Assembly (NCBI GenBank): GCA_027422505.1
Contig: JAPQWV010000687.1
Location: forward strand, 186,001 to 250,000
Reading direction: 5' to 3'
Origin: Craterostigma plantagineum
Lineage: Eukaryota > Streptophyta > Magnoliopsida > Lamiales > Linderniaceae
DNA length: 64,000 nt
Below, piece by piece: positions 35,524-48,140 of the stretch. The position numbers and the translations under genes were made by a program. Each line of letters begins with the position of its first letter. Positions within the stretch are counted from its first letter, which is position 1. The notes under the pieces were generated by a model. That model was not told the origin of the DNA. It ran no database searches and saw only the letters and a program-made list of their open reading frames with translations.

Positions 35524-35756
35524 CCTCTAACATTATTTGATTTTTTTGTTAGACATCTATGATTTAGCTGATCAACACGATTAAGATCCATATCCAACCA
35601 AAAATAATTCTAGAACTGAACTTTCAATATCCACTTTCAATATGTCATATATATGCAGTATGATTGGGAACAGAAAGTGAACAAACAAGCTAAAGAAATT
35701 AAGGAATTAAAGCATGAATTACTTGAGCTAAATCGTCTAGAACTCATAGCAACTGA

Positions 35757-36808
35757 GTGGAATGTAGCCGCTCAACATATGAGATTATTTTTAAATACCT
35801 CAATAAATGGTATACTAGACCTATCCCTTTAGAGACAATTATTGCGAAGCTAGTCGACCAAAATTCTGTTTCGGCGCGTGACGGGGAAAACGATTTACAT
35901 TGTAATAGACCTATCTCGTGGTTGGAAATTCCGGAGGTTGCCAGTAAAATTTCCAAATTAAGCGCAACCTTGGAATCGGAAAGAGTAGGTTTTCAAGCAG
36001 AAAAGCAAAAACTCTTAGAGGAGATATCAAATCTCAAAAATTCCCCGCCCTTAACTGTGCCAAATAATCCTTCTATAGAAATATCATTGTCTAAGCAGGA
36101 TAAGGGAACTCAAATTGACGTTTTTGTTCCTAAAATTAAAACAGAGAAAACTTTACTAATAATTCTAAGTCATTATTGACTGAAGCTGAAACGTCAAGTA
36201 AAAGTCGGGCTTTAAAGATAGCTAAGGAACAAATGAAAATTAGGAAGGAGAAAGAAAAGGCAAAATTGTCTGCGAAAATTAAAGTCGAAAATTTTCAAGA
36301 GTTTTCCTCTCCTATTCCTATCAAAAGAGAAGCGTGCAAAGAAGAAGTTCCAAGCTCAAGCAAGCGAACTTGTCAAGCCCCAAAAACATCTCATTCTTTA
36401 AAGAATGATAGATGTGGAATTGCTTACCCATTCAAAAATCATCATTTTTATGTGAATCGTGTGAACACTTCACGTAGGAAGAACATTTCATGTACTAACA
36501 ATGCCTATAATTCTATATGTTCTTATGCCTTCCTGAAATATTCAGTCCATGTTAAGTCTGAGAAACATCTTATGCGACTGGCTTCGGAGAAAATTTTTAA
36601 ATCTTCTTCGAATAACACGTTCACCTGTGCTGAAATGTCATACCCGTATCAAATTAGTCCTAAATGGGTACCTAAAGCTACATTAATGGATGATTTAGGA
36701 CAAGATCTGACATCTTATGTGCTTAACCCGTTTTCTGCTAACAAGGGAGGACCCATCCAAAAATGGGACCAAAGTCCCGATAAAGTCTCTGCAGATATCC
36801 CAGCATGA
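35757..36808 (+). CDS. Two consecutive open frames of the nested LTR element, function unknown
   Basis: The first frame (35757-36179) reads MECSRSTYEIIFKYLNKWYT and includes a heptad-like segment (SKISKLSATLESERVGFQAE, then KQKLLEEISNLK), which suggests a coiled coil. The second (36176-36808) overlaps it by 4 bp (ATGA). It is Lys/Glu-rich at first (KIAKEQMKIRKEKEKAKLSA), then Ser/Asn-rich, ending SPDKVSADIPA. The two may once have been one gag-like protein, now interrupted by a frameshift. No zinc knuckle or enzyme motif is present. I do not recognise the family. Confidence 0.5.
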
Positions 36809-37299
36809 GTAGGTACTAAAAGAGCTGCTCCACACTCATGACTGGTATGCGACGAGGGCAGCTAAACATCCCAGCATATATGGCATCTCGGGTTGCCCCA
36901 CAGACACGCCTGGTTAGCGATGCGAGCAACCAAACGTAGGTAAATTCTATATTTGCATTCCATACTTAAACTTTTGGCATAATCCCTACTTTGAAATTAA
37001 AGGGTACATTATAGTTATGCATGCTTCAAAAGACTTTAAATTCCAAATTTTCGCATACATACATGAGCTGAAATGCACTAAATACCATGTTATAGGTACA
37101 TTTTTATTATGCATGCATCATAAAGAATTTTCGAGCTGTATGCATATGAGCTGAAGCGCAAAATACCTATTCTAACTTAGAACAATAAAAAACGTACATT
37201 CTAATGTATTTTTAAAGAACAGTAAATTCTTTAGTTTGCATCTGCTTTGAAAATAAATTAATACGTTCACGCTTATTTAATTGGGAGAGAATTTACATG

Positions 37300-39499
37300 T
37301 TTAATGTGCATGCATTGAGGGGGAGCTACTCTTTTTTAAAGAGAAGCAACTCTTATATTTGTCTTAAGGGGAGCAATAACTAACTTTTTAGGGGGAGCGA
37401 ACTTAATGTGTGAACTTAGGGAAAGAGATTCTCGAACGATAATTTTAATCCGAATATGCATCTTTTGAGGGGGAGTAGTTCAGTTTAAGAAGCATGATTT
37501 GAGGGCGAGGATTTTAAATATATATATATATATAATATATAAATAATATAATATATAGTTACTATTATATTATTATTAAGATAATACAATATATATATGA
37601 AAAAAAAACAAAAAAAAAACGTGCAAAAAAAAAAAGAGAAAAGGCAAAAAAAAAAGGGCCTCATACTCTCATAATCTTACTTCAAAAGAGTTCCCCTGTC
37701 TTCCAAAGATATATTTGAAGGACGAATCTCAAGCCTACAAGAGTTCAAGAATTCCAAAAGGCATGACAACCGTACACTATCACGAAGATGATCTCAACCG
37801 ACCTGCTCCAACTCGCTGATCAAGCAGCACTCACCAAATTGACGGATGCATGGATTCTAAGTTCTCATGGTTCAGTCAGACCAAACTGAACCTAACCCCG
37901 GAACGTAGCCGAGTGTTAGTGAGGATTCAAGTTCATATAGCTACCCCTATTTGGAAATTCTTGACAAGACCGAAGAGCGGAAGATACAACATTCCCTTAG
38001 TCACAAATTACTCGGACCAACCCCCATAGGTACAGGTGCTAATTTTATTAGCCCCCGAGTAGAAGTCGTCGCATTAGGTCCAACGGCGCATGCACAACCG
38101 AGCCTTACCCACTCATCGTCTCCCAACAGACCGATGTTTAACTAAATCACGGGGAGCCGCGTAATCTATCACTGCTTCACTTGGAAGCAGAGATATTGAA
38201 CTAAGTGGTAGTCAGCCCCACACCACTGAATTTTATTGATCACATCGAGTCTAGTGTGTCCTCACCATCCAAATATTTTTATATCTTTTTAGGACACATA
38301 CACCTTTTTGTTATCTGGACTTTGTGACCATATCAGAACTTTCGTAGACATGTCCTACTACGACATGCTTCGATGATCGAAAGGAAGTCCTACCATTGCA
38401 ACATCAAAACAACAACGGTTTCAGGCCATCGTCTATGAGCTGTGCTCCTAGATTGATGTTAACGGGACGCCTATGTGGCCCCGGTTTATAAAGCCCTGTC
38501 CTCACAGGCCACGTCTCAGTTAACTCTGAGTCGTGTCGACGAACTCCCTTTGTGGCTCCGTCAGGTTATTACCCAACCTGAGCACCCACCATTTCCGCCG
38601 CGTACCACTGTGAAGATAGGCTCTCTTGTAATTGATGGAAAAAATCCGAAGGAGCCCAGACACATTTTCGGAAAATACACACTACGTACACCTTCTTCTT
38701 GTTCCGACGACGCGATCTTTTTTGCCAAAGACGATGCCCCATTTTGACCTATCGCATGACGATCTCCCAGCTCGATCTTCATGAGGGGGAGGAGTACTAA
38801 AGCAAAATCGGAGCAACACCACGACGAAAGTGCAATATAGATCAGAAAATGCCAAATCTCAAGCGTCGCCAAGAATCAAGCGAAGACCACAGAGTCCAAC
38901 GATTGAAGTTGTCGCCTCATGTACGACTCTCCGATTTTAAAAGAAACTCCCCAATCACAACACAAGGTTGAACGAACGTAGGGGGAGTTGAGCTGCAATC
39001 AAACGGAGAGATCGGACTCAAATGACAAGATACGATCAACAACTTCAGCATGGACTTGAAGAATCAAAGCTGCGACTCGTGTACAGCTCTTCGAGTTTAA
39101 AGAGAGCTCCCAATCCCAACACAAGGTTGAACAAATGCAGGGGGAGTTGCGACAAGTGAAGGAAGAGCTGAAACACCTAAATAGAAGATTCGACTCGTGT
39201 ACGTCTCTCAAAATTTAATGAGAACTCCTCAATCCCAACAAAATGTTGAACAAACGTAGGGGGAGTGGATACTATCCAAGAGAGAGATCGAACACAAGAA
39301 GAGAAGTTCAGAACATGGTGAGCTTGGATCTCCTAAAGAAGATGTCACAAGACAAAATAAAAGAGGAGGTGGATGAAGAAGCACATGCATGCAAATGCTT
39401 TCACGTACACACTCTGATACGTGTTCTTTGAGGACTCAGGACAATTACAAGACCAAGATGACCAGCGCTGAATTGCAAATTGAACACAAAGGGAGAGAT
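37300..39499 (+). repeat. Non-coding 3' part with recurrent GGGGGAG tracts
   Basis: GAGGGGGAG-type purine tracts recur at about 37317, 37370, 37391, 37469, 38786, 38979, 39139 and 39260, the last copies in blocks that also share ATCCCAACA-AGGTTGAACAAA. At 37590-37660 there is A-rich low-complexity DNA. A short frame (38475-38747, LPLWLRQVITQPEHPP) has no recognised relative. Confidence 0.6.
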
Positions 39500-39846
39500 T
39501 GTTAGGAATTATTTATTGTGTTCAATTAAAGCAGGTTATCTTAATCTTGTAGTTTATTCTAAGCTAGGACCCAATTGTAAATATACCCGACTTGTGGGTA
39601 TATTAGTTATATTGGGCCCAGTAAGCCCATTAGGGCTTATGTATAAATACCCTAAACACATTAGTGTTTAGGGTTGCTGATTCATAATAGAGTTGACGAC
39701 TTTTCTGAAGAACTCGCGTGCGCTCTCTCCGTTCCAACTCTACAATCCGTCTCGTGGTATTACTAATTTATTGCTTCCGTAATTCATCGTGTCAGGTAAT
39801 ACTAATCCATTGAATCAGTATTAGGTTGGATAAAAACGGCCTAGCA
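39500..39846 (+). repeat. 3' LTR
   Basis: It begins TGTTAGGAATTATTTATTG and ends GGCCTAGCA. It carries an extra short insertion (GATTCATAA region near 39680) relative to the 5' copy. Confidence 0.9.
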
Positions 39847-40227
39847 ATACGCTTTATCGGGTTAGTACTCCAACCAAGAAAATTGCCGATACCAAGTAGC
39901 TTGAATCTTCGACGATGCTTAAGATTTTTATTCAGCGGGTACTCTTGAAGGATTGGTTGGTATGCCTTTAGGTTCAATAAGCTCGACGTACCTCTTCTTG
40001 TTGGCTAGGATTATATTCCCAAATTTATCGCCGTACTCTGGGATCACGCTCTAAAGAATTGAGATCAATATCTTCAGTTTCTGTATGTTTGAATCTTTTA
40101 GGAGGAATTTGGGTCGAACGATCATTGTCATTTGATATCGGTGTTGAAGAGTCGATTATCAGGGAAGATAGTTCTTCACTTGCCCTTTTCTTGTGAAAAA
40201 ATTATCAATTGTAGTAGATTTTCCCAT
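39847..40227 (-). pseudogene. hAT transposase, N-terminal part
   Basis: The minus-strand ATG at 40227 starts MGKSTTIDNFFTRK, a typical start of TTF-type hAT proteins. After a frameshift come IPPKRFKHTETEDIDLNSLE and RDPRVRR, then AYQPILQEYPLNKNLKHRRRF in yet another frame. It ends at the LTR element. The chain resumes at 33700 with the segment starting NKPSGCSN. Confidence 0.85.
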
Positions 40228-41423
40228 GAATTATGTGTAATCTCTCACCATAAAAAATAATAAATTTAGTGTATAATCAAACATGATAAAATATAGTACA
40301 GAAAACAAACAAATATGGAACACAAGCAAGAGATAACTCACATATTTTTAGCTTGAATTTCTGCATATTTTCTGCAGTTCCGCCAATTTACTGTGGTATT
40401 TCTATAACCTTACATTTATTTCTTAGGCAAATAATTGTGTTTTTATTGATGGGCCAACGTTCCTTTTTGGGCAGCTGAGCAGATTGGGCCAGTCAACAAT
40501 ATTTTTATTAGTTGAATGCAAAAAACATTAACTAAAAAGACCTTCACGGAATTCGAAGCTGGGACCAATAATACAAAGGACAAGCTCCTTAACAGTCAAG
40601 CTAGGTAGGGTTTTCTAAGTACTAACAGAGCAGAATTTTATATATACGAATTATTGATGTATATATATACTACTAAAATTTTCAAAAATTTTCGCGGGGC
40701 CGTGGCCCCCGGCCCATGTATAGATCCGCCCTGCCAATCGATGATGTTTTTCGCCGCTCGTGGATTGCGGCAGCTGTGTTGATCTTCATAAAATTATCCT
40801 CTGGACATGTGTGATTTATTAATATGCACAAAAAGGCTAAAGTAAGGAAGCTGAAAAGACAAGAAAGACAACCGAAAGAAAAATGAAAATCAGGAAGTTG
40901 AAAAGACAAAGAAAAGATAAAATGCAAGTTTAGTAAATGAAAAATAATAGTTATATATTTGTAATATTGGGCTCAATACTGGGCTTAATTTATTTTTCGC
41001 ACATTATTACCACTAACTAAAGGATGGGGCCCTTAAAAAAGTTGGGGTCTAAAGCCCATGCTTTAGTGGCTTTACCCAATAGCCGGGCCTATTCCCAACT
41101 ATATTTATCAAATTATGTAAAATGTATGAATGATACATTTATGGGGTTGCTAAAGATAACTTTCTTTTTTGTATACTTCGTAATCGAATTGAACTAAATT
41201 CCGATTGGAAGTCCAACGTGTTTGATTTATTACAGAGTCGTCGAGGTAAACCCTTTGACCTTCGTCAAATGTGGAGGCTAAAGATAACTTTCTTTTTCGT
41301 ATATTTCTTTGGTCAATAATACTTTATACGTATACTTATGTAGAGTTATTGACAAAACAAGAATTATTATATTTATTCTAGTCAAGAAAATGAATATATC
41401 GAACACCTATCTATTTATATATA

Positions 41424-43042
41424 CTAGCTTATGGTAGCCGCACGTTGTGCGGCTGTGTCAAATTAACAACCCAGGATATACAAGGTTGCGCTATGAGGTA
41501 AAATATATATACACATGTTAGTATTTCTGTACATTCCAAAAGATTAGTAATCTTTATACATCAAAAGCAATAGATATGTTGATCTACACACCAAAAGCAG
41601 CACTTAAAATGCCAGAAGAAGCAACAACTGCTTTACACGCCGGAAGTAATAGCTACGTTGATCTGGACACCAAAAGCAGCAGTTGAAATGCTAACTACGT
41701 TAACAAACTTGGGGAAGTGTAGTCCCCCTTCGTCTGTTTACTTTCTGCGCTTATGGTGGTTGGCGAATATTCGAACTTTCTTTTTTCACCGACAGAAAGT
41801 TGGAGTTCTTTGCTTGATGTACTCGTGTGGCCGCTTGATTCAGCAGTCGATGGTGTTGTCGCATCGTGTATCCGTGCAACTACTGTGTAGCGAACGACAA
41901 TGTGGACTTTTTATTCAGTCTATATGAACGAAGGTGGTAAAGCGATTGATCGTCCTTCAGTCTTTCGTTTACAGCTGTAGCGTTAAAATTTCCGTCCTGC
42001 GTAAAGCATGATGGAAACAAGGTGTGAGAGATGAAGGTTTAGTAAGATTTCAATATGACGGCATACAGTTTTTTCAGCATTAGTAGATGATGGCTTCCAG
42101 TCCAACGATATTCTCCATAGAGTAAGGGGGATTCGGGGACTAATTCATTCCCCTCGTGGGCAGCTCTTATCGGAGCGAACCTATCGAGAGTATCTAGCAC
42201 ACATACGAGATAGGGGCACGCGACAGAGTGTCGACAAACGACGAAGTCATCGTAGGTCATGTTGGCCTCTCCAAGTTTCTGAACTATAACATCCTTCTGT
42301 TTCGCCTCCATTTTTCTGACGATGAAATCACAACAAACTCACATCGTTTTTCACTATCTTACACGAACAGACATTTTGTAACAGTTGAGCTACGAGCCAA
42401 CAAATACAGACGCTTACATTTTCAGATAACCCTAAGAACAGATGCAGACAGAGGTGACAGTCGCAGGAAAGGAACGACGAAAAAATTTCACCAATCAAAG
42501 CAGGCAATTGTCGCAAATCAAATAATCAGAATCTCAAGACCAAAAAGGGTGAAGAGGAATTACTAATACCGTACTTGCGTAGGCGTATTCATTTTAAAAG
42601 ACTTAAACATCAGAATACCAACACGTCCTAACATTGGATTATCTCAATAAGCATCTAAAAATCTGGAAAACCCCAATACATCTTATAGTTACGGTAACTC
42701 CTTATGATATTAAATATGTTAAGCATAGTGATCCTATATATGTAAATTAGGGAAACGTAATTTTTCTTACCTTCAACCTTTCGAAGATTGTGAGGTTTTC
42801 CTAAAACTTTTGTTACTTTCCTTCACTTTCGTACGAAGCTGCTCTTCAATTTACTTCCTCTGTTCTTGTTTTTAACGAGAGGTTTTCCTTATCAGTGGTG
42901 CATTCGGTGGCGTTAAGCTTAATAGTGGAATTATTGCAATGTCCTTTGTAAAACAGTATAATTACGAAATTGCCACTGGCGACTGGCAACTGGCATGAAA
43001 CTGGTTATGAAAAGGTGGCTTCAGACTTTTATAGTAGATAGA
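41424..43042 (-). mobile_element. Helitron copy A of the array
   Basis: The minus-strand 5' end is TCTATCTACTATAAAAG. The 3' end is an 8-bp-stem hairpin (AGCCGCAC, GTT, GTGCGGCT at 41436-41454), 8 nt, then CTAG, with T following. It has no Rep/helicase gene. A 90-aa minus-strand frame (42311-42039, MEAKQKDVIVQKLGEANMTY...) and a Ser/Thr-rich frame with VGEKRKFEYSPTTISAE (about 41800-41665, minus) are conserved in all copies. The latter recalls the C-terminal tails of RPA-like proteins carried by plant Helitrons, but this is weak. It is a non-autonomous element needing Rep/helicase in trans. Confidence 0.82.
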
Positions 43043-43661
43043 AGATGTGTGATTTATTAATATGCACAAAAAGGCTAAAGTAAGGAAGCTGAAAAGACAA
43101 GAAAGACAACCGAAAGAAAAATGAAAATCAGGAAGTTGAAAAGACAAAGAAAAGATAAAATGCAAGTTTAGTAAATGAAAAATAATAGTTATATATTTGT
43201 AATATTGGGCTCAATACTGGGCTTAATTTATTTTTCGCACATTATTACCACTAACTAAAGGATGCGTCCCTAAAAAAAGTTGGGGTCTAAAGCCCATGCT
43301 TTAGTGGCTTTACCCAATAGCCGGGCCTATTCCCAACTATATTTATCAAATTATGTAAAATGTATGAATGATACATTTATGGGGTTGCTAAAGATAACTT
43401 TCTTTTTTGTATACTTCGTAATCGAATTGAACTAAATTCCGATTGGAAGTCCAACGTGTTTGATTTATTACAGAGTCGTCGAGGTAAACCCTTTGACCTT
43501 CGTCAAATGTGGAGGCTAAAGATAACTTTCTTTTTCGTATATTTCTTTGGTCAATAATACTTTATACGTATACTTATGTAGAGTTATTGACAAAACAAGA
43601 ATTATTATATTTATTCTAGTCAAGAAAATGAATATATCGAACACCTATCTATTTATATATA

Positions 43662-45282
43662 CTAGCTTATGGTAGCCGCACGTTGTGCGGCTGTGTCAAA
43701 TTAACAACCCAGGATATACAAGGTTGCGCTATGAGGTAAAATATATATACACATGTTAGTATTTCTGTACATTCCAAAAGATTAGTAATCTTTATACATC
43801 AAAAGCAATAGATATGTTGATCTACACACCAAAAGCAGCACTTAAAATGCCAGAAGAAGCAACAACTGCTTTACACGCCGGAAGTAATAGCTACGTTGAT
43901 CTGGACACCAAAAGCAGCAGTTGAAATGCTAACTTCGTTAACAAACTTGGGGAAGTGTAGTCCCGCTTCGTCTGTTTACTTTCTGCGCTTATGGTGGTTG
44001 GCGAATATTCGAACTTTCTTTTTTCACCGACAGAAAGTTGGAGTTCTTTGCTTGATGTACTCGTGTGGCCGCTTGATTCAGCAGTCGATGGTGTTGTCGC
44101 GTCGTGTATCCGTGCAACTACTGTGTAGCGAACGACAATGTGGACTTTTCATTCAGTCTATACGAACGAAGGTGGTAAAGCGATTGATCGTCCTTCAGTC
44201 TTTCGTTTACAGCTGTAGCGTTAAAATTTCCGTCCTGCGTAAAGTATGATGGAAACAAGGTGTGAGAGATGAAGGTTTAGTAAGATTTCAATATGACGGC
44301 ATACAGTTTTTTCAGCATTAGTAGATGATGGCTTCCAGTCCAACGATATTCTCCATAGAGTAAGGGGGATTCGGGGACTAATTCATTCCCCTCGTGGGCA
44401 GCTCTTATCGGAGCGAACCTATCGAGAGTATCTAGCACACATACGAGATAGGGGCACGAGACAGAGTGTCGACAAACGACGAAGTCATCGTAGGTCATGT
44501 TGGCCTCTCCAAGTTTCTGAACTATAACATCCTTCTGTTTCGCCTCCATTTTTCTGACGATGAAATCACAACAAACTCACATCGTTTTTCACTATCTTAC
44601 ACGAACAGACATTTTGTCGAACAGTTGAGCTACGAGCCAACAAATACAGACGCTTACATTTTCAGATAACCCTAAGAACAGATGCAGACAGAGGTGACAG
44701 TCGCAGGAAAGGAACGACGAAAAAATTTCACCAATCAAAGCAGGCAATTGTCGCAAATCAAATAATCAGAATCTCAAGACCAAAAAGGGTGAAGAGGAAT
44801 TACTAATACCGTACTTGCGTAGGCGTATTCATTTTAAAAGACTTAAACATCAGAATACCAACACGTCCTAACATTGGATTATCTCAATAAGCATCTAAAA
44901 ATCTGGAAAACCCCAATACATCTTATAGTTACGGTAACTCCTTATGATATTAAATATGTTAAGCATAGTGATCCTATATATGTAAATTAGGGAAACGTAA
45001 TTTTTCTTACCTTCAACCTTTCGAAGATTGTGAGGTTTTCCTAAAACTTTTGTTACTTTCCTTCACTTTCGTACGAAGCTGCTCTTCAATTTACTTCCTC
45101 TGTTCTTGTTTTTAACGAGAGGTTTTCCTTATCAGTGGTGCATTCGGTGGCGTTAAGCTTAATAGTGGAATTATTGCAATGTCCTTTGTAAAACAGTATA
45201 ATTACGAAATTGCCACTGGCGACTGGCAACTGGCATGAAACTGGTTATGAAAAGGTGGCTTCAGACTTTTATAGTAGATAGA
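43662..45282 (-). mobile_element. Helitron copy B of the array
   Basis: Same ends and hairpin as copy A. The 90-aa frame at 44549-44277 has one substitution (SVSCPYL for SVACPYL). The plus-strand frame at 43896-44249 is longer than in copy A because the stop TGA is read as CGA at about 44162. That is incidental variation and not evidence of coding. Confidence 0.82.
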
Positions 45283-45901
45283 AGATGTGTGATTTATTAA
45301 TATGCACAAAAAGGCTAAAGTAAGGAAGCTGAAAAGACAAGAAAGACAACCGAAAGAAAAATGAAAATCAGGAAGTTGAAAAGACAAAGAAAAGATAAAA
45401 TGCAAGTTTAGTAAATGAAAAATAATAGTTATATATTTGTAAGATTGGGCTCAATACTGGGCTTAATTTATTTTTCGCACATTATTACCACTAACTAAAG
45501 GATGCGTCCCTAAAAAAAGTTGGGGTCTAAAGCCCATGCTTTAGTGGCTTTACCCAATAGCCGGGCCTATTCCCAACTATATTTATCAAATTATGTAAAA
45601 TGTATGAATGATACATTTATGGGGTTGCTAAAGATAACTTTCTTTTTTGTATACTTCGTAATCGAATTGAACTAAATTCCGATTGGAAGTCCAACGTGTT
45701 TGATTTATTACAGAGTCGTCGAGGTAAACCCTTTGACCTTCGTCAAATGTGGAGGCTAAAGATAACTTTCTTTTTCGTATATTTCTTTGGTCAATAATAC
45801 TTTATACGTATACTTATGTAGAGTTATTGACAAAACAAGAATTATTATATTTATTCTAGTCAAGAAAATGAATATATCGAACACCTATCTATTTATATAT
45901 A

Positions 45902-47521
45902 CTAGCTTATGGTAGCCGCACGTTGTGCGGCTGTGTCAAATTAACAACCCAGGATATACAAGGTTGCGCTATGAGGTAAAATATATATACACATGTTAGT
46001 ATTTCTGTACATTCCAAAAGATTAGTAATCTTTATACATCAAAAGCAATAGATATGTTGATCTACACACCAAAAGCAGCACTTAAAATGCCAGAAGAAGC
46101 AACAACTGCTTTACACGCCGGAAGTAATAGCTACGTTGATCTGGACACCAAAAGCAGCAGTTGAAATGCTAACTTCGTTAACAAACTTGGGGAAGTGTAG
46201 TCCCGCTTCGTCTGTTTACTTTCTGCGCTTATGGTGGTTGGCGAATATTCGAACTTTCTTTTTTCACCGACAGAAAGTTGGAGTTCTTTGCTTGATGTAC
46301 TCGTGTGGCCGCTTGATTCAGCAGTCGATGGTGTTGTCGCGTCGTGTATCCGTGCAACTACTGTGTAGCGAACGACAATGTGGACTTTTCATTCAGTCTA
46401 TATGAACGAAGGTGGTAAGCGATTGATCGTCCTTCAGTCTTTCGTTTACAGCTGTAGCGTTAAAATTTCCGTCCTGCGTAAAGCATGATGGAAACAAGGT
46501 GTGAGAGATGAAGGTTTAGTAAGATTTCAATATGACGGCATACAGTTTTTTCAGCATTAGTAGATGATGGCTTCCAGTCCAACGATATTCTCCATAGAGT
46601 AAGGGGGATTCGGGGACTAATTCATTCCCCTCGTGGGCAGCTCTTATCGGAGCGAACCTATCGAGAGTATCTAGCACACATACGAGATAGGGGCACGCGA
46701 CAGAGTGTCGACAAACGACGAAGTCATCGTAGGTCATGTTGGCCTCTCCAAGTTTCTGAACTATAACATCCTTCTGTTTCGCCTCCATTTTTCTGACGAT
46801 GAAATCACAACAAACTCACATCGTTTTTCACTATCTTACACGAACAGACATTTTGTCGAACAGTTGAGCTACGAGCCAACAAATACAGACGCTTACATTT
46901 TCAGATAACCCTAAGAACAGATGCAGACAGAGGTGACAGTCGCAGGAAAGGAACGACGAAAAAATTTCACCAATCAAAGCAGGCAATTGTCTCAAATCAA
47001 ATAATCAGAATCTCAAGACCAAAAAGGGTGAAGAGGAATTACTAATACCGTACTTGCGTAGGCGTATTCATTTTAAAAGACTTAAACATCAGAATACCAA
47101 CACGTCCTAACATTGGATTATCTCAATAAGCATCTAAAAATCTGGAAAACCCCAATACATGTTATAGTTACGGTAACTCCTTATGATATTAAATATGTTA
47201 AGCATAGTGATCCTATATATGTAAATTAGGGAAACGTAATTTTTCTTACCTTCAACCTTTCGAAGATTGTGAGGTTTTCCTAAAACTTTTGTTACTTTCC
47301 TTCACTTTCGTACGAAGCTGCTCTTCAATTTACTTCCTCTGTTCTTGTTTTTAACGAGAGGTTTTCCTTATCAGTGGTGCATTCGGTGGCGTTAAGCTTA
47401 ATAGTGGAATTATTGCAATGTCCTTTGTAAAACAGTATAATTACGAAATTGCCACTGGCGACTGGCAACTGGCATGAAACTGGTTATGAAAAGGTGGCTT
47501 CAGACTTGTATAGTAGATAGA
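45902..47521 (-). mobile_element. Helitron copy C of the array
   Basis: Same ends and hairpin. The 90-aa frame at 46788-46516 equals that of copy A. Private changes include a 1-bp loss near 46416 and a C to G near 47161. Confidence 0.82.
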
Positions 47522-48140
47522 AGATGTGTGATTTATTAATATGCACAAAAAGGCTAAAGTAAGGAAGCTGAAAAGACAAGAAAGACAACCGAAAGAAAAA
47601 TGAAAATCAGGAAGTTGAAAAGACAAAGAAAAGATAAAATGCAAGTTTAGTGAATGAAAAATAATAGTTATATATTTGTAATATTGGGCTCAATACTGGG
47701 CTTAATTTATTTTTCGCACATTATTACCACTAACTAAAGGATGGGTCCCTAAAAAAAGTTGGGGTCTAAAGCCCATGCTTTAGTGGCTTTACCCAATAGC
47801 CGGGCCTATTCCCAACTATATTTATCAAATTATGTAAAATGTATGAATGATACATTTATGGGGTTGCTAAAGATAACTTTCTTTTTTGTATACTTCGTAA
47901 TCGAATTGAACTAAATTCCGATTGGAAGTCCAACGTGTTTGATTTATTACAGAGTCGTCGAGGTAAACCCTTTGACCTTCGTCAAATGTGGAGGCTAAAG
48001 ATAACTTTCTTTTTCGTATATTTCTTTGGTCAATAATACTTTATACGTATACTTATGTAGAGTTATTGACAAAACAAGAATTATTATATTTATTCTAGTC
48101 AAGAAAATGAATATATCGAACACCTATCTATTTATATATA

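Larger units (their letters stand above)
33711..39846 (+). mobile_element. LTR retroelement without recognisable pol, nested in the hAT
   Basis: Two near-identical LTRs (33711-34052 and 39500-39846) flank 5.4 kb. A primer site TGGTATCAGAGC follows the 5' LTR, matching initiator tRNA-Met, and a purine tract (ACAAAGGGAGAGA) precedes the 3' LTR. By eye the LTRs differ by about eight substitutions and one short indel. The interior has no protease, reverse transcriptase, RNase H or integrase. It has two consecutive open frames, a leader with many TCGACAT repeats, and many GGGGGAG tracts. It fits a large non-autonomous LTR element (LARD-like), possibly of copia parentage. A 5-bp target duplication was not found (GATAA against ATACG). 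Confidence 0.85.
31652..40733 (-). mobile_element. hAT transposon split by a nested LTR element
   Basis: Terminal inverted repeats are CAGGGGCGGATC at the left and, on the minus strand, CAGGGCGGATC at the right. GC-rich GGGGGCCGTG and GGGGCCGTGGCCCC lie just inside. The transposase is on the minus strand, with its N-terminal part at 40227-39850 and the rest at 33700-31785. A 6136-bp LTR element lies between, so the hAT itself is about 2.95 kb. The expected 8-bp target duplication is not seen (GTCCTAAG against CCAATCGA), so the flanks have changed or one end has been replaced. Confidence 0.83.

Noticed and set aside
41658..41927. Plus-strand 89-codon frame repeated in each Helitron unit
   Set aside because: It varies in length between units through single changes; the opposite strand gives a more protein-like composition.
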